Shown here in pieces: positions 59,046-64,000 of a DNA stretch of 64,000 nt. The translations under genes were made by a program, and so were the position numbers. Origin of the DNA: DASWOJ01 sp964242415 (GTDB lineage Bacteria > Pseudomonadota > Alphaproteobacteria > Acetobacterales > Acetobacteraceae); assembly GCA_964242415.1 (NCBI GenBank), contig CAXTAT010000008.1, positions 112,729-176,728 on the forward strand, in the 5' to 3' direction. Positions within the stretch are counted from its first letter, which is position 1. The number at the start of each line of letters is the position of its first letter. The notes under the pieces were generated by a model. The model saw only the letters and a program-made list of their open reading frames with translations. It searched no databases and had not been told where the DNA came from.

Positions 59046-60078
59046 GGGGGATGCCCAGCGCCGCGAGCCGGGCCTCCGCCGCCGCCGCCCGGGCCTCGGC
59101 CGCCATCAGGCGTTGCCAGATCATCTCGTTGCCCGGCGATCCCAGCGGCGCGGCGCTGCGCAGGAAGGTGTCGCGGGCCTCGTTGCGGAGGGTGCGGCCG
59201 GCCAGGGCGGCCAGGGCGGCCGGGTCGTCCGTGGGCCACTCCGCCATCCCCCAGCGCGGGACCCGCCACAACGCGTCTGTCAGGTCGTCCAGGCTGCGGA
59301 TGCGGCGAAGGATGCAGTGGTGGCGCTGCAGCACCCAGTCCAGCCGCGGCGGAGCGTGCGGGGCGGCGAGCAGCCCGGCCTCGAACGCCCACGGGAAGAT
59401 CGGCGTGCGGTCACCATGCAGGTTGTCCGGATTGTGGGCAGGGAACGCGAACAGGTGCAGCTCCAGCCCCCAGGACAGCAGCAGTTGGGCGACGACCAGC
59501 GAGCGCGGGTCCTCGTTGCACTCCACCCACAGCGCCGTGCCGCCGGTGGCCAGGGCCTCGGCGTCGGCGTGCAGGATGTCGGCCTCCATGCCCTCGGCGT
59601 CCAGCTTGACCAGGTCGAACGGGCCGTGCAGGGCGCGCAGCTCGGCGAGCGTCGCCGCGCGCACCGGGGCGGGGACAGGCTCACCCTGGCCGCCGGGGAG
59701 GAAGCTGGCGCCGCTGGCGTTGCCGGGCGGCATGGTGCCGGGGCGGGGCAGGGTGCCGGGGCCGGCGACCATGGCCTCGATGGCGAGGGCAGGGCAGGGC
59801 GCGCGCTGCAGGTTGGCGGCCAGCAGGGGGGTGATCGCCGGGTTGGCCTCGACCGCGCACAGGAAGCCGAGCCGCCGCCGCGCCGCCAGGCCCAGCCCGA
59901 AGGTGCCGAGGTAGGCGCCGACGTCCAGCACCCTGGCGCCATCCGGCAACAGGGGGGCTAGGAAGCCGACCTCGTCCCAGCCCCACTCGCCATAGCGGCG
60001 CAGGAAAGCCTCCACGAGGTCCGGTCCCCAGCCTGGCGCCAGCAAGGGGCCATAGCGGGTGGGGATCGTGTCCGTCAT
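59002..60078 (-). CDS. FkbM family methyltransferase with repeat-derived C-terminus
   Basis: 358 residues from ATG 60078; the frame extends upstream through a repeat. GARVLDVGAYLGTFGLGLAA binds SAM, CAVEANPAITPLLAANLQR, FDLVKLDAEGMEADILHADA and LWVECNEDPRSL are FkbM landmarks. The C-terminal helix AEARAAAAEARLAALG leads to PKPDPAGNVTQPET, which is encoded by the 17-bp repeat. It probably methylates a glycan; no glycan gene is next to it. Confidence 0.8.
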   Translation of the reverse strand: MTDTIPTRYGPLLAPGWGPDLVEAFLRRYGEWGWDEVGFLAPLLPDGARVLDVGAYLGTFGLGLAARRRLGFLCAVEANPAITPLLAANLQRAPCPALAIEAMVAGPGTLPRPGTMPPGNASGASFLPGGQGEPVPAPVRAATLAELRALHGPFDLVKLDAEGMEADILHADAEALATGGTALWVECNEDPRSLVVAQLLLSWGLELHLFAFPAHNPDNLHGDRTPIFPWAFEAGLLAAPHAPPRLDWVLQRHHCILRRIRSLDDLTDALWRVPRWGMAEWPTDDPAALAALAGRTLRNEARDTFLRSAAPLGSPGNEMIWQRLMAAEARAAAAEARLAALGIPPKPDPAGNVTQPET

Positions 60079-60098
60079 GGCGACGGTCGGGCGCCGCT

Positions 60099-60249
60099 GC
60101 CTGCTCCCTCTCCCCTCGGGAGAGGGCCGGGGTGAGGGGGCGGGCCAGCACCGCCCTGTCCGTTGGTGAAGCCGCGCCGCCAACGGCCGAGGTGGGCGCC
60201 GCAAGACCCCCTCGCCCCGGCCCTCTCCCGAAGGGAGAGGGGGAAGCAG
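60099..60249. repeat. Paired inverted REP-like element, family A
   Basis: Left arm CCCTCTCCCCTCGGGAGAGG plus CCGGGGTGAGGG, right arm CCCTCGCCCCGGCCCTCTCC plus GAAGGGAGAGGG, about 75 bp apart. It lies between the ftsK stop and the methyltransferase start. Confidence 0.85.
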
Positions 60250-60255
60250 GCGGGC

Positions 60256-62763
60256 CTACTCCTCATCGCGCGTTGAACGCGCCAGCACCTCGCGCTTGCC
60301 GACGTGGTTGGCCGGGGTGACGACGCCCTCCCGCTCCATCTGCTCGATCAGCTTGGCCGCGCGGTTATAGCCGATGGACAGGTGCCGCTGGATGAAGCTC
60401 GTGCTGGCCTTGCCCTCACGCGACACCAGGTCCACCGCCTGGTCGAACAGCCCCTTCTCCCCGTCGCCCGCCGCCGCGATGCCGGACAGCGCCGGATTGG
60501 ACCCGGCCCCGTCCTCGTCGTCCGCCCCCTCCGTCACCTCGTCGTCGTAGGTCGGCTCGGCCTGGGCGCGCAGGAAGGCCACGATCTCCTCCACCTCGCG
60601 GTCCGCCACGAACGGGCCGTGCACGCGGGCGATCCGGCCGCCGCCCTGCATGTGCAGCAGGTCGCCCTGGCCGAGCAACTGCTCCGCCCCCTGCTCCCCC
60701 AGGATGGTGCGGCTGTCGAACTTGCTGATCACCTGGAAGCTGATGCGCGTCGGGAAGTTGGCCTTGATGGTGCCGGTGATCACGTCCACCGATGGCCGCT
60801 GCGTCGCCATGATGACGTGGATGCCCGCCGCACGCGCCATCTGCGCCAGGCGCTGCACCGCGGCCTCGACCTCCTTGCCGGCGACCATCATCAGGTCGGC
60901 CATCTCGTCGATCACCACGACGATGAACGGCAGGGCCTTGAGCGCGATCGGCTGCTCCTCGAAGATCGGCTTGCCCGTCTCGCTGTCGAAGCCGGTCTGC
61001 ACGCGCCGGGTCGGGGTCTCGCCCTTGAGGCGCCACTCCTCGACCTTCTCGTTGTAGCCGCCGACGTTGCGCACGCCGAGCTGGCTCATCGCGCGGTAGC
61101 GGCGCTCCATCTCCCGCGTCGTCCACTTCAGCGCCGTCACCGCCTTGGCGGGTTCCGTCACCACCGGGGCCAGCAGGTGCGGGATGCCCTCGTACACCGA
61201 CAGCTCCAGCATCTTGGGGTCGATCATGATCAGGCGGCACTGGTCCGGGGACAGGCGGAACAGGATGGACAGGATCATGGCGTTGATCCCGACCGACTTG
61301 CCCGACCCGGTGGTGCCTGCGATCAGCAGGTGCGGCATCCGCGCCAGGTCGGCGATCACCGGGGTGCCGCCGATGTCCTTGCCCAGCGCCAGCGCCAGGC
61401 GGCCCGGGTGGCTGGCCCAGTCGGCGCTGCCCAGCAGCTCCGACAGGAACACGGTTTCCCGCTTGGCGTTGGGCACCTCGATGCCGATGACGTTGCGCCC
61501 GGGGACGGTGGCGATGCGGACGGCGGTGACGCACAGGCTGCGGGCCACGTCGTCGGCCAGGCCGATCACCCGGGCGCTGCGGATGCCCGGCGCCGGCTCC
61601 AGTTCGTATAGGGTGACCACTGGACCCGGCCGGATCTCGCGTATGGCGCCCTGCACGCCGTAGTCGCTCAGCACGGTCTCCAGCAGGCGGGCATTGGCCT
61701 GCAGCGCGTCCTCGCTCGGGCCGGTGCCGGCGCGGATCGGGGCGGGGCTGAGCAGGGATAGCGGCGGGAACTGCCAGCCGCTGTCGATCGGCGCCGGGTC
61801 GGAGGGGGCGGCCTGGCGGATGGGCTGTGCCGCGGGTGCGACGATGGGCGGGATGCCCAGGGCCGCTGGCGGGACCGGCGCCACCTGGGGTGCGGCGGGC
61901 GGGACAGCCACCCGGGCCGTCGCAGGTGCGGCGGCGGGCACGGCAGCAGGTGGCGCCTCCTCCGGCATCGGCGGGACGTAATGCAGGGCGAGGACGGGCC
62001 GGGGGTCGTCGGCTGGCGCCTTGGCAACCATGCGCCGCACGAATTGCAACGGCAAGGCCAAGGCCCGGGCCGCCGCGACCGCGGGTGCACGGAGCCGCGA
62101 CAGCAGCCCGGCCAGGCCGCGGCCGCCCCGCACCGAACCGCGGGCCACGCCGGCCGCTCCCTCCATGGCGCCGTGGCCGGCCGCCCGCCACTCCCCGGCG
62201 GTCAACCCCAACGCCAGCACGACCAGCAGCAGCGCCAGCACCACGCCGGCGCCCAGCACCAGCGCCGCGCCGGCCGGCCCGAGCAGGCCGAAGCCCATCG
62301 CGCTCGCTTCCGTCGCCAGGGCGCCCCCGACCGCGCCGCCCAGCCCGGCGGTGGTGGGCCAGGCCGGCAGCCGCAGCGGACCGGACGCCGCCGCCAGCAC
62401 CGCCGCGACCGCCGGCAGCGCGGCCAGCGTGCACAGCAGCCGCACCGTCAGCCGCAGCGGCCGGCCCGTGGCGATGCGGAACGCCCAGGCCAGCATCGCC
62501 AGGCTGGGCAGCGCCGCCGCGATGCCGAACCCCTGCAGCAGCAGGTCCGCGCACGCCGCACCCGGCAGGCCCACCAGGTTGCGCGGCGGCTGCGAGGTAG
62601 CGGTGTCGAACGAGGGGTCATGCGGGTTGTAGCTGCCAAGCGCCACCAGCAGCAGCAGCGCCGCCAACGCCAGGGCCAACCCGCCCAACTGCGCCAGGCG
62701 CGTGCGGACGAGGGCCTGTATCTCGGGGGAGGCAAAGCGGCGTGACTGGAGAGATGCAGACAT
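60256..62763 (-). CDS. ftsK: DNA translocase FtsK
   Basis: 835 residues from ATG 62763. Four membrane segments in residues 25-190 (LALALAALLLLVALGSY, LLCTLAALPAVAAVLAAASG, VVLALLLVVLALGL and another) are followed by a proline/alanine-rich linker. The RecA-like motor has Walker A IAGTTGSGKSVGINAMILSI (near residue 484) and Walker B VVVIDEMADLMMVAG. GYNRAAKLIEQMEREGVVTP at the end is the gamma domain that reads KOPS. It pumps chromosome DNA at division. Confidence 0.96.
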   Translation of the reverse strand: MSASLQSRRFASPEIQALVRTRLAQLGGLALALAALLLLVALGSYNPHDPSFDTATSQPPRNLVGLPGAACADLLLQGFGIAAALPSLAMLAWAFRIATGRPLRLTVRLLCTLAALPAVAAVLAAASGPLRLPAWPTTAGLGGAVGGALATEASAMGFGLLGPAGAALVLGAGVVLALLLVVLALGLTAGEWRAAGHGAMEGAAGVARGSVRGGRGLAGLLSRLRAPAVAAARALALPLQFVRRMVAKAPADDPRPVLALHYVPPMPEEAPPAAVPAAAPATARVAVPPAAPQVAPVPPAALGIPPIVAPAAQPIRQAAPSDPAPIDSGWQFPPLSLLSPAPIRAGTGPSEDALQANARLLETVLSDYGVQGAIREIRPGPVVTLYELEPAPGIRSARVIGLADDVARSLCVTAVRIATVPGRNVIGIEVPNAKRETVFLSELLGSADWASHPGRLALALGKDIGGTPVIADLARMPHLLIAGTTGSGKSVGINAMILSILFRLSPDQCRLIMIDPKMLELSVYEGIPHLLAPVVTEPAKAVTALKWTTREMERRYRAMSQLGVRNVGGYNEKVEEWRLKGETPTRRVQTGFDSETGKPIFEEQPIALKALPFIVVVIDEMADLMMVAGKEVEAAVQRLAQMARAAGIHVIMATQRPSVDVITGTIKANFPTRISFQVISKFDSRTILGEQGAEQLLGQGDLLHMQGGGRIARVHGPFVADREVEEIVAFLRAQAEPTYDDEVTEGADDEDGAGSNPALSGIAAAGDGEKGLFDQAVDLVSREGKASTSFIQRHLSIGYNRAAKLIEQMEREGVVTPANHVGKREVLARSTRDEE

Positions 62764-62825
62764 CGGCGGGTCCGGTCGGTGGTTTAGACGGAGGTTAGGC
62801 TGCAACGGCGGGGGGAGGAACGAGC

Positions 62826-62853
62826 AAACGGGGCTGCACCGAAATGCAGCCCC
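62826..62853 (-). terminator. Hairpin upstream of ftsK (end of the amt transcript)
   Basis: GGGGCTGCA pairs with TGCAGCCCC around a six-base loop; on the minus strand it is followed by GTTTGC. It lies between the amt stop and the ftsK start. Confidence 0.55.
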
Positions 62854-62907
62854 GCATGTGGCCGAATGGCATGGCCGGGGTTGACAGGAGCGAGGATAGT
62901 GCCTGCT

Positions 62908-63074
62908 GCTCCCTCTCCCCGCTTTGGGAGGGGGCCAGGGTGAGGGGGCTTTCGAGCACGGCCCCCTCGACCCAGGCAGTCTGACACCAGCAGCACCAGT
63001 GGCTCCCGGCGCCGCGGGCAAGCAAGCAAGACCTCCTCACCCCGGCCCTCTCCCGAAGCGGGGAGAGGGAGAAG
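62908..63074. repeat. Paired inverted REP-like element, family A
   Basis: Left arm CCCTCTCCCCGCTTTGGGAG plus AGGGTGAGGG, right arm CCTCACCCCGGCCCTCTCCC plus CGGGGAGAGGG, about 90 bp apart. It lies just beyond the amt stop, so a transcript would contain the whole foldback. Confidence 0.85.
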
Positions 63075-63077
63075 GGA

Positions 63078-64000
63078 TCACCCCAGTTGCTCGCCGTGCA
63101 GCACCACGTCCAGGCCCTCGCGCTCCTGGTCCTCGGTGACGCGCAGGCCGATGACGACGTCGATGATTTTGAGCAGGATCAGGCTGCCGACGCCGCTCCA
63201 GACCAGGGTCGCCGCCACCGCCTCGCACTGCGCGATGAACAGCGGCATCCCGGCGACGAACACGCCCTCTGGATGGTCCGTCGTCGCCGACAGCGGGCCG
63301 TAGGCGAACACCCCCGTCAGCAGCGCGCCGATGATGCCGCCCACGCCATGCACGCCGAATGCATCCAGGCTGTCGTCATAGCCCAGCAGGTGCTTCAGCC
63401 ACGTCGCCGACCAGAAGCACACCACGCCGGCGACGATGCCGATGATCAGCGCCGGGCCGGGCAGCACGAAGCCGCTGGCCGGGGTGATCGCGACCAGGCC
63501 CGCCACTGCGCCGGAGACGATGCCCAGCACGCTCGGCTTGCCCTTGGCGACCCACTCGGCCACCAGCCATCCCAGCGCCGCGGCGGCAGTGGCGATCTGC
63601 GTCGCCGCCATCGCCATGCCGGCCCGGCCGTTGGCGCCCACCGCCGACCCGGCGTTGAAGCCGAACCAGCCGACCCACAGCAGCGACGCGCCGATCACGG
63701 CATAGGCCAAGTTATAGGGGGCCATGTTGTCGTGCCCGTAGCCAACGCGCTTGCCGAGCACGAGCGCACACATCAGCCCGGCGATCCCCGCGTTGATGTG
63801 CACCACCGTGCCGCCCGCGAAGTCCGCAGCACCGAGTGCTCCGACCCAGCCGAGCGGCGACCAGACCCAATGCGCGATGGGCGCATAGATCACCAGGGAC
63901 CACAGCCCCATGAACACCATCATGGCCGAGAACTTCATCCGGTCCGCGAAGGCGCCGGCGATCAGCGCCGGGGTGATGATCGCGAAGGTCATCTGGAACA
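63078..64000 (-). CDS. amt: Ammonium transporter (Amt), 5' end outside the window
   Basis: At least 307 codons; the start lies beyond 64000, as FQMTFAIITPALIAGAFADR is mid-protein. Ten or so membrane segments remain, with VHINAGIAGLMCALVLGKRV, the twin-His region AFGVHGVGGIIGALLTGVFA and WLKHLLGYDDSLDAFG. Length and the C-terminal tail (LRVTEDQEREGLDVVLHGE), which usually binds GlnK/GlnB, are normal. It is probably co-regulated by a PII protein gene upstream, outside this window. Confidence 0.95.
   Translation of the reverse strand, partial: FQMTFAIITPALIAGAFADRMKFSAMMVFMGLWSLVIYAPIAHWVWSPLGWVGALGAADFAGGTVVHINAGIAGLMCALVLGKRVGYGHDNMAPYNLAYAVIGASLLWVGWFGFNAGSAVGANGRAGMAMAATQIATAAAALGWLVAEWVAKGKPSVLGIVSGAVAGLVAITPASGFVLPGPALIIGIVAGVVCFWSATWLKHLLGYDDSLDAFGVHGVGGIIGALLTGVFAYGPLSATTDHPEGVFVAGMPLFIAQCEAVAATLVWSGVGSLILLKIIDVVIGLRVTEDQEREGLDVVLHGEQLG

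Overview
The window is a G+C-rich bacterial chromosome segment with mostly housekeeping genes. The DapF, MtaB, FtsY, LepA, PheST and FtsK sequences, a DUF1491 gene, two families of dispersed palindromic repeats and the style of the sugar and glycosyltransferase genes all point to an alphaproteobacterium, most likely of the Acetobacteraceae/Rhodospirillales. This placement is inference from family resemblance; no rRNA gene is present.

Layout. 1-2.5 kb: a uroporphyrinogen-III methyltransferase with a shrunken N-terminal domain and a TrpD2-like glycosyltransferase. 2.3-4.3 kb: an A+T-richer patch with a ClpP-like periplasmic protein and a decayed gene fragment, ending next to a tRNA-Ser(GGA). 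4.5-11.7 kb (minus): lepA with a small secreted-protein gene, then rpmI-rplT-pheS-pheT with another small secreted-protein gene and the remnant of an XRE regulator. 11.8-13.2 kb: an orphan VapB antitoxin, a broken VapC and a Sel1 protein. 13.6-17.6 kb (plus): dapF-mtaB, a coiled-coil gene overlapping ftsY, and a nucleoside deaminase. 17.7-26.2 kb: mixed single genes (LigT-like, AsmA-like, NIPSNAP, cupin, HAD-like, metallophosphoesterase, metallo-beta-lactamase fold, GlcG-like). 26.2-33.7 kb (minus): GDP-mannose to GDP-deoxyhexose genes with an FkbM methyltransferase and a TPR-glycosyltransferase, a surface-polysaccharide cluster. 34-39.7 kb: M20 hydrolase, a predicted RNase H-fold protein, an ABC importer of the NMT1/THI5 type, DUF1491. 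39.9-45.7 kb: two tandem OmpA-family genes that share an identical 270-bp core, and a circularly permuted ATP-grasp/alpha-E pair. 45.9-51 kb (minus): a branched-chain amino-acid-type ABC importer with fused LivM-LivG. 51-52.5 kb: decayed defence and toxin-antitoxin genes (HsdM, FitA, FitB) with a small mobile element in the middle. 52.7-58.9 kb: fluoroacetate-dehalogenase-like hydrolase, FAD amine oxidase, an intact PIN toxin-antitoxin pair, and an SDR-DoxX-GATase-MFS operon. 59-64 kb (minus): FkbM methyltransferase with a 17-bp tandem repeat at its 3' end, ftsK, and an ammonium transporter running off the window.

The strongest unusual feature is a 473-bp element at 51570-52042. It has 19-bp terminal inverted repeats (one mismatch) and an 8-bp target duplication, carries a 115-codon gene but no transposase, and interrupts a relic hsdM gene; removing it with one copy of the duplication restores the HsdM reading frame exactly. 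Other notable features are the OmpA gene conversion, paired inverted REP-like elements (four complete pairs), an SDR lacking its YxxxK catalytic motif, and a base-composition switch inside the 3' end of the TrpD2-like gene.
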